In this document: in pieces, positions 9,832-19,021 of the stretch
How positions within the stretch are numbered: position 1 is the first letter of the stretch
Layout of the letters: every line of letters begins with the position of its first letter
Origin: Luteimonas sp. J29
GTDB taxonomy: Bacteria; Pseudomonadota; Gammaproteobacteria; Xanthomonadales; Xanthomonadaceae
Direction: 5' to 3'
Assembly (NCBI RefSeq): GCF_000472505.1
Contig: NZ_AWZR01000007.1
Location: forward strand, 1 to 64,000
Length of the DNA: 64,000 nucleotides
The notes under the pieces: generated by a model
Databases searched by the model: none
What the model was told of the DNA's origin: nothing
What the model saw: the letters and a program-made list of their open reading frames with translations, nothing else
Program-made: the position numbers and the translations under genes

Positions 9832-10604
9832 GGCGCCCCTGCCTGCTGCGCCGCTTCCTGGCGGCGCCAGAACCACAGCACCGGGCCCGACAGCGCATAC
9901 AGCGTGGACGCGGCGAGCAGCGTCTTGGGCGGATCGACCCACAGCGCGATCAGCACGCCGACCGCGATCAGCAGGGCCACGAACGGCACCCGCTCCGCGC
10001 GCGGCCCGGTGCCGCTGCCCTTGAAGCTGTTGTAGCGCAGCCGGCTGACCATCAGCAGGCCGGCGACCACGGTCACCACCAGTGCGCCGTAGCGCAGTTC
10101 CTCGCCGGCGTAGTCGAGCTCGTGGCAGGTCCAGACGAAGCTGGCCATCAGTCCCGCCGCCGCCGGGCTGGCCAGGCCGATGAACCAGCGCCGGTCCACG
10201 GTGCCGACCTGGCTGTTGAAGCGCGCCAGGCGCAGCGCGGCGCAGGCCGCGTACAGGAACGCCGCCAGCCAGCCGATCTTGCCCAGGGTCGGCCCGTCGA
10301 GCTTCATCGAGGCCAGCGCCCAGTGGTACATCACCAGCGCCGGGGCCATGCCGAAGCTCACCAGGTCGGCCAGCGAGTCGTACTGCACCCCGAACTCGCT
10401 CTGGGTGTTGGTCAGGCGCGCCACGCGGCCGTCGATGCCGTCGAGGATCGCGGCCACGAAGATCGCGATGCAGGCGGCGCCGTAGCGCCCCTGGGACGAG
10501 GCGATGATGGCGAAGAAGCCCGCGAACAGGCCGCCGGTGGTGAACAGGTTGGGCAGCAGGTAGATGCCGCGGCCGCGCGCGGGCGGCGTCGTCTGGGGCT
10601 CCAT
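9828..10604 (-). CDS. pssA: PssA, CDP-diacylglycerol-serine O-phosphatidyltransferase
   Basis: This 258-residue integral membrane enzyme makes phosphatidylserine from CDP-diacylglycerol and serine, the first committed step to phosphatidylethanolamine. The CDP-alcohol phosphotransferase motif DGx2ARx8Gx3Dx3D is complete (DGRVAR...G...D...D, around residues 58-80). About seven further hydrophobic helices follow. The amino end LLPNLFTTGGLFAGF is typical of the type II, non-phospholipase-D enzyme. It is the first gene of the minus-strand operon, and its stop overlaps the next start. It is divergent from the DUF4124 genes. The ATG at 10604 was chosen because it sits directly before this conserved start. 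Confidence 0.93.
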   Translation of the reverse strand: MEPQTTPPARGRGIYLLPNLFTTGGLFAGFFAIIASSQGRYGAACIAIFVAAILDGIDGRVARLTNTQSEFGVQYDSLADLVSFGMAPALVMYHWALASMKLDGPTLGKIGWLAAFLYAACAALRLARFNSQVGTVDRRWFIGLASPAAAGLMASFVWTCHELDYAGEELRYGALVVTVVAGLLMVSRLRYNSFKGSGTGPRAERVPFVALLIAVGVLIALWVDPPKTLLAASTLYALSGPVLWFWRRQEAAQQAGAP

Positions 10605-10748
10605 CCGCGCAGTGTAGCGCCGCCGCCACGGCCCCGCGCACCGCCGCGGCTGCCGTCGCCAGTCACGTTTCCGCACCATCGCGCTTGCGCGGGGGCCGGG
10701 CCGATGCTGCAATCGGCGCCGGACCACGTCCCCCGCAGGAGCCTGCCG

Positions 10749-11132
10749 ATGCCCCGTCTCACCCTCCTGGTGTTCGTTGCCGGCCTGACCGCCTCCGCCG
10801 CGGCCTTCGCCGGGGAGGTCTACCAGTGGAAGGACGCCAACGGCGTCACCCATTACTCGCAGACGCCCCCGCCCAGTGGCGCCTACCAGCTGCGGCAGAT
10901 CACCTCGACCGGCGCCTCCACCGCGCAGGCCAGCGCGCCCACGACGGTCGAGGAGAACCCCAACTGCGCGACCGCCCGCGGCAACGTGGCCGCGCTCAGC
11001 GGCAACCAGCCCGTGCACGAGGCGGGCGAGGACGGACAGCCCGGGCGGGCACTGAACGACGCCGAGCGCGCGGCCCAGCTCGAGCTGGCCAGGGCCGCGG
11101 TCAAGGCCTACTGCGACACGCCCGCGGGCTGA
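10749..11132 (+). CDS. exported DUF4124 protein
   Basis: This 127-residue protein has a clear signal peptide (residues 1-21, cut after AFA) followed by the DUF4124 signature [22 protein letters not shown]4124 is a short periplasmic module of unknown function common in Xanthomonadaceae and other proteobacteria. The tail holds two Cys (near 77 and 123) that could form a disulfide. GCAGGAG upstream of the ATG at 10749 is a good ribosome-binding site. It is followed 3 bases later by a second DUF4124 gene. Confidence 0.85.
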   Translation: MPRLTLLVFVAGLTASAAAFAGEVYQWKDANGVTHYSQTPPPSGAYQLRQITSTGASTAQASAPTTVEENPNCATARGNVAALSGNQPVHEAGEDGQPGRALNDAERAAQLELARAAVKAYCDTPAG

Positions 11133-11135
11133 CCC

Positions 11136-11432
11136 GTGCGCGTGGCCTGGGCCGCAGTCGCGGGCGCCCTGGGCGCCGGCGTGCTGGCCTGGTGGCTGGC
11201 GCGCGATCGGTCGCCCGGAACGGACGCGGGGAGCGGCGAAGTCGGTGAACCGGCACCCCCGGGCGCGCAGCGCGGCCAGGTGCTGTACCGCTGGCGCGAT
11301 GCCAACGGGGTGGTGCAGGTCACCGACGTTCCGCCCGCCGGCCGCGAATACACCGTGGTCGACGTGGCGGCGCTGGAACGGCGCAACACCATCGATCCCA
11401 ACCCCGCGCTCGAGGCCGGACGCGGGCAGTGA
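11136..11432 (+). CDS. membrane-anchored DUF4124 protein
   Basis: This 98-residue protein starts at a GTG 3 bases after the previous stop. An N-terminal hydrophobic stretch (about residues 3-22) probably serves as a membrane anchor or uncleaved signal. A short linker follows, then a second DUF4124 module ([21 protein letters not shown]). The pair is probably a tandem duplication that has diverged in its N-terminal targeting. Function is unknown. The GTG start is chosen for operon spacing and because it begins directly before the hydrophobic segment. Confidence 0.75.
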   Translation: MRVAWAAVAGALGAGVLAWWLARDRSPGTDAGSGEVGEPAPPGAQRGQVLYRWRDANGVVQVTDVPPAGREYTVVDVAALERRNTIDPNPALEAGRGQ

Positions 11433-11490
11433 GCGCGGCCGCGGGCGGGTCGCATGGCAGAATGCGCATCCCGCTGTCCCGAGCCCGACG

Positions 11491-13194
11491 ATGCGCCTGT
11501 CGCAGTTCCACCTCCGCACCGAGAAGGAAACCCCCGCCGAAGCCGAGATCGCCAGCCACCGGCTGATGCTCCGCGCCGGCATGATCCGCCGCCTGGCCGC
11601 CGGGCTGTACACCTGGTCGCCGCTGGGCCTGCGGGTGCTGCGCAAGGTGGAGGCCGTGGTGCGCGAGGAGATGGACCGCGCCGGCGCGCTCGAGATGGCG
11701 ATGCCCTCGGTGCAGCCGCGCGAACTGTGGGAGGAAACCGGGCGCTGGGAGAAGTTCGGCCCGCAGCTGCTCAAGATCCGCGACCGCAAGGAGCACGAGT
11801 ACTGCTTCACCCCGACTGCCGAAGAGGCCGTGACCGACTTCTTCCGCCAGGAGTTCAGCAGCTACCGCCAGCTGCCGGTCAATTTCTACCAGATCACCAC
11901 CAAGTTCCGCGACGAGATCCGGCCGCGCTTCGGCGTGATGCGCGCGCGCGAGTTCGTCATGAAGGATGCGTACTCCTTCCACGTGGACGAGCAGGACCTG
12001 CTCGAGAACGGCTACCGCCCGATGTACGAGGCCTACGAGCGGATCTTCACCCGCCTGGGCCTGCGCTTCCGCGCGGTCGCGGCCGACACCGGCGCGATCG
12101 GCGGCAGCGCCTCGCACGAGTTCCACGTGCTGGCCGACTCGGGCGAGGACGCGCTGGCCTTCTGCGAGTCCTCCGGCTACGCGGCCAACGTCGAACTGGC
12201 CGAAGCGCTCGCGCCGGGCGAACGCCCCGCCCCGTCGGAGCCGATGCGCAAGGTCGACACCCCGGTGCAGAAGACCTGCGAGGACGTCGCCGCGCTGCTC
12301 GGGATCCCGCTCGCGCGCACGGTCAAGTCGGTGGCGCTGATGGCCGAGGAAGGCTTCGTGCTCGCGCTGGTGCGGGGCGACCACGTGGTCAACGAGATCA
12401 AGCTGGCCAAGGTCCCCGGCATGGCCGGGTTCCGCATGGCCACCGAGGCCGAGATCCAGGCGCACCTGGGCTGCGAACCCGGCTTCCTCGGCCCGGTGGG
12501 CGTGCGCGACGACGTGCGCGTGCTGGCCGACCGCAGCGTGGCGGCGATGGCCGATTTCGTGGTCGGCGCCAACGCACCGGGCGCGCACCTGGCGGGGGTG
12601 AACTGGGGCCGCGACCTCCCCGAACCGCACGTGGTGGCCGATATCCGCAACGTGGTCGCCGGCGACCCGTCGCCCGACGGCAAGGGCGTGCTGTCGCTGG
12701 CCCGCGGCATCGAGGTAGGCCACGTGTTCGCGCTGGGCAAGCGCTACTCCGAAGCGATGGGCTGCACCGTGCTCGACGAATCGGGCCAGCCGGTGCACCC
12801 GTCCATGGGCTGCTACGGCATCGGCGTCTCGCGCATCGTCGCCGCGGCGATCGAGCAGAACCACGACGAGGCCGGTATCCGCTGGCCGGAGGCGATGGCG
12901 CCATGGCGCGCGGTGGTGTGCATGATCAATCCCAAGGGCAACCCGGAAGTGACCGCGGCCGCGGAAAGCCTGTACCGCGACCTCATCGCCGCCGGCGTGG
13001 AAACCGCGCTCGACGACCGCGGCCTGCGGCCCGGGGCGATGTTCGCGGACATCGAGCTGATCGGCATCCCGCACCGGGTGGTGGTGTCCGAACGCGGCCT
13101 GGCCGCGGGCACCTTCGAATACCGGGCCCGGAGCGCCGCCGCATCCGAGCAGCTCGACCGCGACGCGCTGTTCACGCGGCTGGCCCGAGCATGA
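11491..13194 (+). CDS. proS: ProS, prolyl-tRNA synthetase
   Basis: This 567-residue class II synthetase of the bacterial long type has an editing (INS) domain inserted between class II motifs 2 and 3. The start [13 protein letters not shown] is the standard amino end. Motif 1 surrounds [19 protein letters not shown], and motif 2 contains [21 protein letters not shown]. The INS domain spans roughly residues 225-405, and motif 3 ([14 protein letters not shown]) lies near 455. The C-terminal anticodon-binding domain is intact. Longer in-frame starts upstream add unrelated arginine-rich sequence and are rejected. Confidence 0.97.
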   Translation: MRLSQFHLRTEKETPAEAEIASHRLMLRAGMIRRLAAGLYTWSPLGLRVLRKVEAVVREEMDRAGALEMAMPSVQPRELWEETGRWEKFGPQLLKIRDRKEHEYCFTPTAEEAVTDFFRQEFSSYRQLPVNFYQITTKFRDEIRPRFGVMRAREFVMKDAYSFHVDEQDLLENGYRPMYEAYERIFTRLGLRFRAVAADTGAIGGSASHEFHVLADSGEDALAFCESSGYAANVELAEALAPGERPAPSEPMRKVDTPVQKTCEDVAALLGIPLARTVKSVALMAEEGFVLALVRGDHVVNEIKLAKVPGMAGFRMATEAEIQAHLGCEPGFLGPVGVRDDVRVLADRSVAAMADFVVGANAPGAHLAGVNWGRDLPEPHVVADIRNVVAGDPSPDGKGVLSLARGIEVGHVFALGKRYSEAMGCTVLDESGQPVHPSMGCYGIGVSRIVAAAIEQNHDEAGIRWPEAMAPWRAVVCMINPKGNPEVTAAAESLYRDLIAAGVETALDDRGLRPGAMFADIELIGIPHRVVVSERGLAAGTFEYRARSAAASEQLDRDALFTRLARA

Positions 13195-13204
13195 ACGGTT
13201 TCCG

Positions 13205-13334
13205 CGGATAATCGCCCGAACTATTCGCGCCGCATTATCCGGCGCCGCTCCGCGGGAACCCGATCGCCGCATCCATTATCATTGCGCGCGTGCCAAGGAC
13301 GGGACTTCCCATTTTCAGACCGGAGCAAGTTTTG
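13205..13334 (+). promoter_or_regulatory. A/T-rich leader with inverted repeat upstream of the H-NS-like gene
   Basis: CGGATAAT at 13205-13212 and its exact complement ATTATCCG at 13234-13241 form an inverted repeat 21 bases apart. A third related word, ATTATC, occurs at 13275-13280. TATCAT at 13277-13282 is the best -10 candidate, leaving a leader of about 50 bases. GGAGCAAG at about 13322 is the ribosome-binding site. Such A/T islands are uncommon in this sequence and could be an autoregulatory site. Confidence 0.45.
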
Positions 13335-13706
13335 ATGGCAATCGATTTGACTGCACTTTCTCCCAAGGAACTCGACAACCTCATCGCCGAGGCCAAGCGT
13401 CGCAAGACCGTGCTCAGGAAGCGCAAGCCGATCGCCGCGATCCGCAAGCGGATCGTCGATTTCGCCACCGCCGAGGGTTACACCATCGAGGAACTGTTCG
13501 GCGCCGGCGGCCGCGCCGCGAAGGCACCCGGCAGGAAGGCCGCGAAGAAGGCCACCGGGCGCAAGCTGGGCAAGGTGCCGCCGAAGTACCGCAATCCGGC
13601 CAACCCCTCCGAAACCTGGACCGGCCGCGGCAAGCAGCCGCGCTGGCTGGCCGCGCAGATCGCCAAGGGCAAGAAGCTCGAGGATTTCCTGATCAGGAAG
13701 AAGTAG
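13335..13706 (+). CDS. H-NS family nucleoid-associated protein
   Basis: This 123-residue DNA-binding protein has an N-terminal coiled coil for dimerisation (SPKELDNLIAEAKRRK, about residues 7-30). A lysine/alanine-rich linker (about 60-85) follows, and then the H-NS C-terminal core motif TWTGRGKQPRWL near residue 100. The core matches the TWxGRGrxPxWL loop that reads A/T-rich minor grooves. This architecture is that of the short H-NS-like proteins of Xanthomonas and Burkholderia, which silence foreign DNA. It has its own promoter region and a strong terminator, so it is monocistronic. The start follows a GGAG ribosome-binding site. Confidence 0.93.
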   Translation: MAIDLTALSPKELDNLIAEAKRRKTVLRKRKPIAAIRKRIVDFATAEGYTIEELFGAGGRAAKAPGRKAAKKATGRKLGKVPPKYRNPANPSETWTGRGKQPRWLAAQIAKGKKLEDFLIRKK

Positions 13707-13734
13707 GGCCGGCCGCGCGCCAGGCCTGCGCGGG

Positions 13735-13764
13735 GAACGCCGGCCATGCCGGCGTTCTTCGTTT
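13735..13764 (+). terminator. intrinsic terminator of the H-NS-like gene
   Basis: GAACGCCGGC (13735-13744) and GCCGGCGTTC (13748-13757) form a perfect 10-bp stem with a 3-base CAT loop, followed by TTCGTTT. It lies 28 bases after the stop codon and before the convergent exporter gene. Confidence 0.85.
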
Positions 13765-13812
13765 CCGGTGGTCGCCCGCCGCGCCCGGGGCCTGGCGGCC
13801 TGCGGCCCCGGC

Positions 13813-15072
13813 TCAGAGGCTGCGCCGCGCCGGCAGCAGCAGGTTGCCCACCAGCAGGCCCGCGATCAGCGCCAGCAGCACGTTGACCACCGTGATCGCC
13901 GCCTGCTGGCCCGCGACCACGTCCTGCTGCTGCACCGCCACCAGCAAGGTGCGCAGGCTGGTGCTGCCCGGGACGAGCATGATGATGCCCGGCACCCGGA
14001 TCAGCGCCCCCGGCCGGTTGCGCCATTGCGCGTAGCCGTTGCCGGCCACGGTGATCACCAGCGCCGAAAGGAACACCCCGATCGGGCTGCCCAGCCATTG
14101 CCCGCCCAGGCGCGAGATCTGGTAACCGGCGATCGCCGCGGCCATCACCAGCGCGATGTCGCGCCGCCCGCTGCGGAACAGCGCGGCGAAGGCCCAGGAC
14201 GCCGTCACCACCGCGCCCCACTCCACCCAGGCCGGCTGCGGCCGCAGCGCGCGCACCTGCGGCTCCAGGCCGAGCAGCTGCAGCGCGATCAGCGCGATCA
14301 TCGTGCCCACCGTGAGCTTGAGCAGCGTGGCCAGCGCCCCGAACAGGCGCGCGGTGCCCGAGATCAGGTGCTGGCTGGTGAGCTCGCTGAACGCATTGGT
14401 GAGCGCCATGCCTGGCATCAGCACGATCATCGAGGCGATGACGACGGTGTTGAGGTTGAGCGGCGCCACGAAGGTGGCCACCAGCGCGGCCAACCCGCCG
14501 GCCACCACGCCGGCCAACACTTCGTCGGCTTCGCGCATCTGCGGACGGCCGCGGCTGAGGATGCCGAGCAGGCCGACCAGGGTCCCGATCACCGCGGCGG
14601 TGGCGATGTCCAGCCACGGCAGCCGCAGCAGCCCGGCCATGCTCGCTGCCGCCAACCCGAACCCCACGACCTGCTGCAGGTGGCTGCGCCAGCCGCCATC
14701 GCGCTTGAGCGCGCGCAGGGCCGCGTGCCCTTCGACGATGTCGAGGCGGCCGGCCAGCACCTCCTCCGCGATCCGGTCGGCCTCGCACAACTTGTGGAGG
14801 TTGGTCTCGCCCGGCGGCAGCCGGATCACGCGGGTGGTATGGCTGACGCCCGGCGGCTGTTGCGGATCGCTGAAGCTCAGGATCAGGCCGGTGGGGTTGC
14901 TCCACGGCTCGCAGTCGAGCCCCAGGCGCCGCGCGACCGCCTCGATGGCGCCTTCCAGGCGCTGCGCGGTGGTGCCGTAGCGGTGCAGCTGCCCGGCGAG
15001 CTCGACCACGAACTCGATGCGGGTGGCGAAGGCCGCGGCGCTGGCGGCGGTGGGCATCTGCGGTGCAGGCAT
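13813..15072 (-). CDS. threonine/serine exporter family protein (ThrE-like)
   Basis: This 419-residue inner-membrane protein joins a DUF1212-type N-terminal half to a ThrE_2-type C-terminal half, as in Corynebacterium ThrE. The soluble amino part contains a LHRYGTTAQRLE segment resembling the hydrolase-like N-terminal domain. About ten hydrophobic helices follow from residue ~135 to the end. The family exports threonine and serine, but substrate specificity here is inference. It is convergent with the H-NS-like gene and divergent from the MCE transport operon. The ATG at 15072 gives a compact amino end; earlier codons add low-complexity sequence. Confidence 0.8.
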   Translation of the reverse strand: MPAPQMPTAASAAAFATRIEFVVELAGQLHRYGTTAQRLEGAIEAVARRLGLDCEPWSNPTGLILSFSDPQQPPGVSHTTRVIRLPPGETNLHKLCEADRIAEEVLAGRLDIVEGHAALRALKRDGGWRSHLQQVVGFGLAAASMAGLLRLPWLDIATAAVIGTLVGLLGILSRGRPQMREADEVLAGVVAGGLAALVATFVAPLNLNTVVIASMIVLMPGMALTNAFSELTSQHLISGTARLFGALATLLKLTVGTMIALIALQLLGLEPQVRALRPQPAWVEWGAVVTASWAFAALFRSGRRDIALVMAAAIAGYQISRLGGQWLGSPIGVFLSALVITVAGNGYAQWRNRPGALIRVPGIIMLVPGSTSLRTLLVAVQQQDVVAGQQAAITVVNVLLALIAGLLVGNLLLPARRSL

Positions 15073-15160
15073 GGCGACAGGATCGCATGACCCGCGCCGG
15101 CGCGGCAGCCGGGCGCCGCCGGCTGCCGTCGAAGGGGGCTTGCCTGTATCCTCGCCTGCG

Positions 15161-16279
15161 ATGACTGCGCCCACGCCACAGCCGCCGTCCGCCACCGCCG
15201 ACCCTGCCGATCCGTCGGTGCTGCGCCTGTCCGGACACTGGACGATCGGACAGGCGCACGAGATCGGGAAGGTCCTGCGCGCGGCGCCCGGCGACGCCCG
15301 TTGCGTCGACGCCACGGCCGTGCAGCGGCTCGATTCGCTCGGCGTGCTCCAGCTGTTGCGCCACGCCGAGCGCACCGGCATGGACTACGCGGGCTTCCGC
15401 TTCCGCGACGACCACCAGGCCCTGGTGGCGGCGATCGAGGACGTGCACGGCGGCCGCCCCGCGGCCAAGCGCGAGTACGGGTTCGCCGCCGCCCTGGCGC
15501 GACTGGGCTACGCGGTGCACGACAACGCGCAGGAGATCGTGGCCCTGGTGAGCTTCCTCGGCGAGACCCTGGTCAAGCTCGGCCGCACCGTGCTGGCCCC
15601 GCAGCGTTTCCGGCTCACCTCCACCGTGCACCACATGGAGCAGGTGGGCCTGGACGCGGTGCCGCTGGTGGCGCTGCTGTCGTTCCTGGTCGGTGCCGTG
15701 ATCGCGTTCCTCGGCGCGCAGATCCTCGCCGACTTCGGCGCCACGATCTTCGTCGTGGAGCTGGTGTCGATCGCGTTCCTGCGCGAGTTCGGGGTGCTGT
15801 TGACCGCGATCCTGCTCGCCGGCCGCACCGCCAGCGCGTTCACCGCCCAGATCGGGGCGATGGTGAGCCGCGAGGAGATCGACGCGATCCGCACCCTGGG
15901 CCTGGACCCGGTGGACCTGCTGGTGATCCCGCGCGTGGTCGCGCTGCTGGTGATGCTGCCGCTGCTGACCTTCATCGCGATGATGTCGGGCCTGCTCGGC
16001 GGCCTGTCGGTGGGCGCCTTCAGCCTCGACATCCCGCCGCAGGCCTACCTGGCGCGGATGTACCAGGAGATGGAGCTGCGCCACTTCCTGGTCGGCATGT
16101 CCAAGGCGCCGCTGTTCGCGATGGTGATCGGGCTGATCGGCTGCCTCGAGGGCCTGCAGGTCAAGGGCACGGCGCAGTCGGTGGGCGAACGCACCACCTC
16201 GAGCGTGGTGCAGACGATTTCGCTGGTGATCGTGTTCGACGCGCTCGCCGCGATCTGGTTCATGTACATGGACTGGTGA
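15161..16279 (+). CDS. mlaE: MlaE-type permease with fused N-terminal STAS domain
   Basis: This 372-residue permease belongs to an MCE-type phospholipid ABC transporter. The first ~100 residues form a STAS-like domain (VLRLSGHWTIGQ ... DATAVQRLDSLGVLQLL), the role played by separate MlaB in E. coli. The rest is the MlaE fold with five to six helices and conserved FxREFGVLLTAILLAGRTASAFTAQ-type sequence. It is the first gene of a four-gene operon; the ATPase starts 2 bases after its stop. TATCCT at 15147-15152 is a weak -10 candidate 8 bases before the ATG. The complex is expected to move phospholipids between the inner and outer membranes. Confidence 0.9.
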   Translation: MTAPTPQPPSATADPADPSVLRLSGHWTIGQAHEIGKVLRAAPGDARCVDATAVQRLDSLGVLQLLRHAERTGMDYAGFRFRDDHQALVAAIEDVHGGRPAAKREYGFAAALARLGYAVHDNAQEIVALVSFLGETLVKLGRTVLAPQRFRLTSTVHHMEQVGLDAVPLVALLSFLVGAVIAFLGAQILADFGATIFVVELVSIAFLREFGVLLTAILLAGRTASAFTAQIGAMVSREEIDAIRTLGLDPVDLLVIPRVVALLVMLPLLTFIAMMSGLLGGLSVGAFSLDIPPQAYLARMYQEMELRHFLVGMSKAPLFAMVIGLIGCLEGLQVKGTAQSVGERTTSSVVQTISLVIVFDALAAIWFMYMDW

Positions 16280-16281
16280 GC

Positions 16282-17121
16282 ATGGCCGCCGACCCCGACC
16301 TCCAGCGTCAGCCACCCGCCCGCGGCCAGGACCGGCCACCGGCGCTGATCCGCGTGCGCGGCCTGGTCAACCGCTTCGGCCGCCAGACCGTGCACGAGGG
16401 CCTGGACCTGGACGTGTACCAGGGCGAGATCATCGGCGTGGTCGGCGGCTCGGGCTCGGGCAAGTCGGTGCTGATGCGGTCGCTGATCGGCCTGCGCCGG
16501 CCCGATGCCGGCGAGATCTCGGTGCTGGGCGTGGACCCGCGCTCGGACGACCCGGCCGACCGCCTGCACCTGGAGCGCAGCACCGGGGTGCTGTTCCAGG
16601 ACGGCGCGCTGTTCTCCTCCCTGACCGTGGGCGAGAACGTGGAAGTGCCGCTCAAGGAGCACCATCCCGACCTGCCCGATTCCCTGCGCTACGAGCTCTC
16701 CCTGCTGAAGGTGCGCCTGGCCGGGCTGCCGGCCGACGCGCTGGACAAGCTGCCCTCGCAGCTGTCGGGCGGCATGCGCAAGCGCGCCGCGCTGGCGCGG
16801 GCGCTGGCGCTGGACCCGCCGATGCTGTTCCTGGACGAGCCGACCGCCGGCCTGGACCCGATCGGCGCCGCCGCCTTCGACCGCCTGATCCGGACCCTGC
16901 AGCAGGCGCTGGGCCTGACGGTGTTCCTGATCACCCACGACCTCGACACCCTGTACACGATCTGCGACCGTGTCGCCGTGCTCGCCGACCGCAACGTGGT
17001 CGCCGCGGCCCCGCTGGCCGAGATCGAGCGGCACGACCACCCCTGGATCCGCGAGTATTTCCACGGGCCGCGCGGGCGCGCGGCCGCACGCGCGGCGGAA
17101 GGCGCCGCGCAGGAGTCCTGA
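16282..17121 (+). CDS. mlaF: MlaF-type ATPase of the MCE lipid transporter
   Basis: This 279-residue cytoplasmic ABC ATPase has Walker A GGSGSGKSV near residue 51, the ABC signature LSGGMRKRAALA near 158, Walker B MLFLDEPTAGLDP near 178, and the switch histidine in LITHD near 215. GGMRKRAALARAL is the MlaF form of the signature. An N-terminal ~20-residue proline-rich lead precedes the fold. It starts 2 bases after mlaE and ends 3 bases before mlaD, so it is part of one translational unit powering the STAS-MlaE permease. Confidence 0.93.
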   Translation: MAADPDLQRQPPARGQDRPPALIRVRGLVNRFGRQTVHEGLDLDVYQGEIIGVVGGSGSGKSVLMRSLIGLRRPDAGEISVLGVDPRSDDPADRLHLERSTGVLFQDGALFSSLTVGENVEVPLKEHHPDLPDSLRYELSLLKVRLAGLPADALDKLPSQLSGGMRKRAALARALALDPPMLFLDEPTAGLDPIGAAAFDRLIRTLQQALGLTVFLITHDLDTLYTICDRVAVLADRNVVAAAPLAEIERHDHPWIREYFHGPRGRAAARAAEGAAQES

Positions 17122-17124
17122 CGC

Positions 17125-18048
17125 ATGGAAACCAAGGCCAACTACGTCCTGATCGGTGCGTTCACCATCGCGGTGACGGTGTTCCTGCTGCTGTTCGCGC
17201 TGTGGGCCGCGAAGTACTCGTCCGACCGCGGCTGGAACGAGTACCGCGTGGTGTTCCTCGAGCCGGTGACCGGACTGACCGAAGGCAGCAGCGTGCAGTA
17301 CAACGGCATCGCCGTGGGCACGGTCGAGGACCTGATGCTGGCGCCGGAGGACCCGCGCCAGGTGATCGCGCGCCTGCGCCTGCAGGCCAGCACCCCGGTC
17401 AAGGTGGATACCCAGGCGCGGCTGTCGATGACCAGCCTCACCGGGCCGCCGATCATCCAGCTCACCGGCGGCAGCCCGGCCGCGCCGCCGCTGCTGCCCG
17501 GCCCCGACGGCGAGCCGCCGGTGATCGAGACCGCGGCCTCGGCGCTGCAGAACATCGCCGACACCGCCAACCGGCTGGTCGAGCGCCTCGACCAGGTGCT
17601 CAGCGAGGACAACGTGGCCCGCATCGCCGCCACCCTGGACCACATCGAGACCATGACCGGCGCGATCGCCGAGCAGCGCGAGGACATGCGCGAGATCCTG
17701 GTCAACGCGCGTACCGCCAGCCAGCAGCTGACCGTCACCATGGCCTCGGCCAACCGCACCCTCGACACCTTCGACCGCGAACTGGCGCAGAACCTGCCGC
17801 GGCTGATGGAGAAGATCGATGGCACCCTGGACCGGCTGGATTCGGCCGCACGCGGCGCCGATACGATCCTCAACGAGAACCGCGCGGCCATCAACAGCTT
17901 CGCCAACGACGGCCTGTCGCAGCTCGGCCCGACCCTGGGCGAACTGCGCAGCCTGATCCGCGACCTGCGCCGGATCAGCGACCGGCTCGACGCCAACCCC
18001 GCGCGCTACCTGCTCGGTCGCGACGCCCCCAAGGAGTTCGAACCGTGA
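17125..18048 (+). CDS. mlaD: MlaD-type MCE-domain substrate-binding protein
   Basis: This 307-residue protein is anchored by one N-terminal helix (about residues 8-30), followed by the MCE beta-barrel domain (about 38-118, YRVVFLEPVTGLTEGSSVQYNG). A long alpha-helical, probably coiled-coil, C-terminal region runs from about 140 to 295. MCE proteins form hexameric rings that carry lipids across the periplasm, and a long helical tail can form a needle-like channel. Its stop overlaps the following lipoprotein start (GTGA). Confidence 0.92.
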   Translation: METKANYVLIGAFTIAVTVFLLLFALWAAKYSSDRGWNEYRVVFLEPVTGLTEGSSVQYNGIAVGTVEDLMLAPEDPRQVIARLRLQASTPVKVDTQARLSMTSLTGPPIIQLTGGSPAAPPLLPGPDGEPPVIETAASALQNIADTANRLVERLDQVLSEDNVARIAATLDHIETMTGAIAEQREDMREILVNARTASQQLTVTMASANRTLDTFDRELAQNLPRLMEKIDGTLDRLDSAARGADTILNENRAAINSFANDGLSQLGPTLGELRSLIRDLRRISDRLDANPARYLLGRDAPKEFEP

Positions 18049-18722
18049 ACCACGCGGCCCCGATCCCGTTTCGGCCCCGCCGGGCCGCCCGCCTGATCGC
18101 GCCCCTGCTGCTCGCCACGCTGGCGGGCTGTTCGCTGCTGGGTGGCGGCGGAGAACGCGAGCGCTCGACCGTGTACGCGCCCGACCCGCGGGTCGCGATC
18201 GACCCGTCCGCGCCGGCGGCGACCTGGCAGCTCTCGCTGAGCCCGCCGTCGGGCGCGCGCGCCATCGACAGCTTCCGCATCGCGGTGCGGCCCACGCCCG
18301 GGGAGCTGCAGGTCTACCGCGGCGCCGTCTGGGCCAAGACGCCGGGCGACATGGTCCAGGACGCGCTGCTGCGCGCCCTGGAGGACTCCGGCAAGGTGCC
18401 GGCCATCGCCCGCCAGGGCGCCGGCGTCACCGCCGACTACAAGCTGGTGATCGATCTGCGCCGCTTCGAAGCCGACTACGCCGGCGGGCCCGCCCCCGCG
18501 GCCACCATCGAGCTGCACGCCAAGCTGATCCGCAGCATCGACCAGGGGATCGTGGCCGCGCGCACCTTCCACCACGCGGAACCGGCCGCCGGCACCGATG
18601 TCGCGCTGGTGGTGGACGCCTTCACCCGCGGGCTTGGAACCGTCACCGGCGAGCTCGGCAACTGGGTCCTCGCCGAGGGCGACGCGCACCGGCAGGATCT
18701 CCCGGCCCGCCCGGCGCCCTAG
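18045..18722 (+). CDS. ABC-transport auxiliary lipoprotein of the MCE system (PqiC-like)
   Basis: This 225-residue lipoprotein starts at a GTG overlapping the mlaD stop. The signal peptide ends in the lipobox LAGC (Cys near residue 26), so it is probably lipid-anchored. The remainder resembles the ABC_trans_aux/PqiC family (DSFRIAVRPTPGELQVY, VQDALLRALEDSGKV), which partners MCE proteins at the outer membrane. The operon order permease-ATPase-MCE-lipoprotein supports this. The last ~15 residues are low-complexity. Confidence 0.85.
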   Translation: MNHAAPIPFRPRRAARLIAPLLLATLAGCSLLGGGGERERSTVYAPDPRVAIDPSAPAATWQLSLSPPSGARAIDSFRIAVRPTPGELQVYRGAVWAKTPGDMVQDALLRALEDSGKVPAIARQGAGVTADYKLVIDLRRFEADYAGGPAPAATIELHAKLIRSIDQGIVAARTFHHAEPAAGTDVALVVDAFTRGLGTVTGELGNWVLAEGDAHRQDLPARPAP

Positions 18723-19021
18723 GCGCCCCGGGGCGGCGACGCGGGCACCCCGGGCTCCTCCCGGCGCGGAGCCGGTTCGCGCGCATCCGGCGTGCCCGAC
18801 TGGCGCACGCACCCGGCACGGGCGCTGCCCTGCCTGGGCAGGGCCGTGCGCGCTGCACGCTCGTGCCCCGCCTGGCCGCTTCCCACGCCCGACGCGGCAG
18901 TGCGATCCGGCCCGTGGCGGCCGCCGCGCGCATCGGGCCCAAGAAAAGCCGGGCGCATCGGGCGCCCGGCTTCGCATCGCCTGCGACGGCGGCGACGGTG
19001 GTCCGTCGCCGCGACGCGTCC
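18723..19021. other. intergenic spacer between convergent operons, two hairpins
   Basis: No gene is convincing in this 299-base spacer. The sequence next to the lipoprotein stop is G/C-rich low-complexity. Two perfect hairpins lie at the right: 18989-18998 with 19003-19012 (10 bp, loop TGGT), and the terminator at 18941-18972. Both sit just downstream of the minus-strand metalloprotease. Confidence 0.6.
18941..18972 (-). terminator. intrinsic terminator of the metalloprotease gene
   Basis: AAGCCGGGCGC (18946-18956) and its exact complement (18962-18972) form an 11-bp stem with a 5-base loop. On the minus strand the stem is followed by TTTTCTT. It lies about 50 bases past the stop of the secreted metalloprotease. 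Confidence 0.85.
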
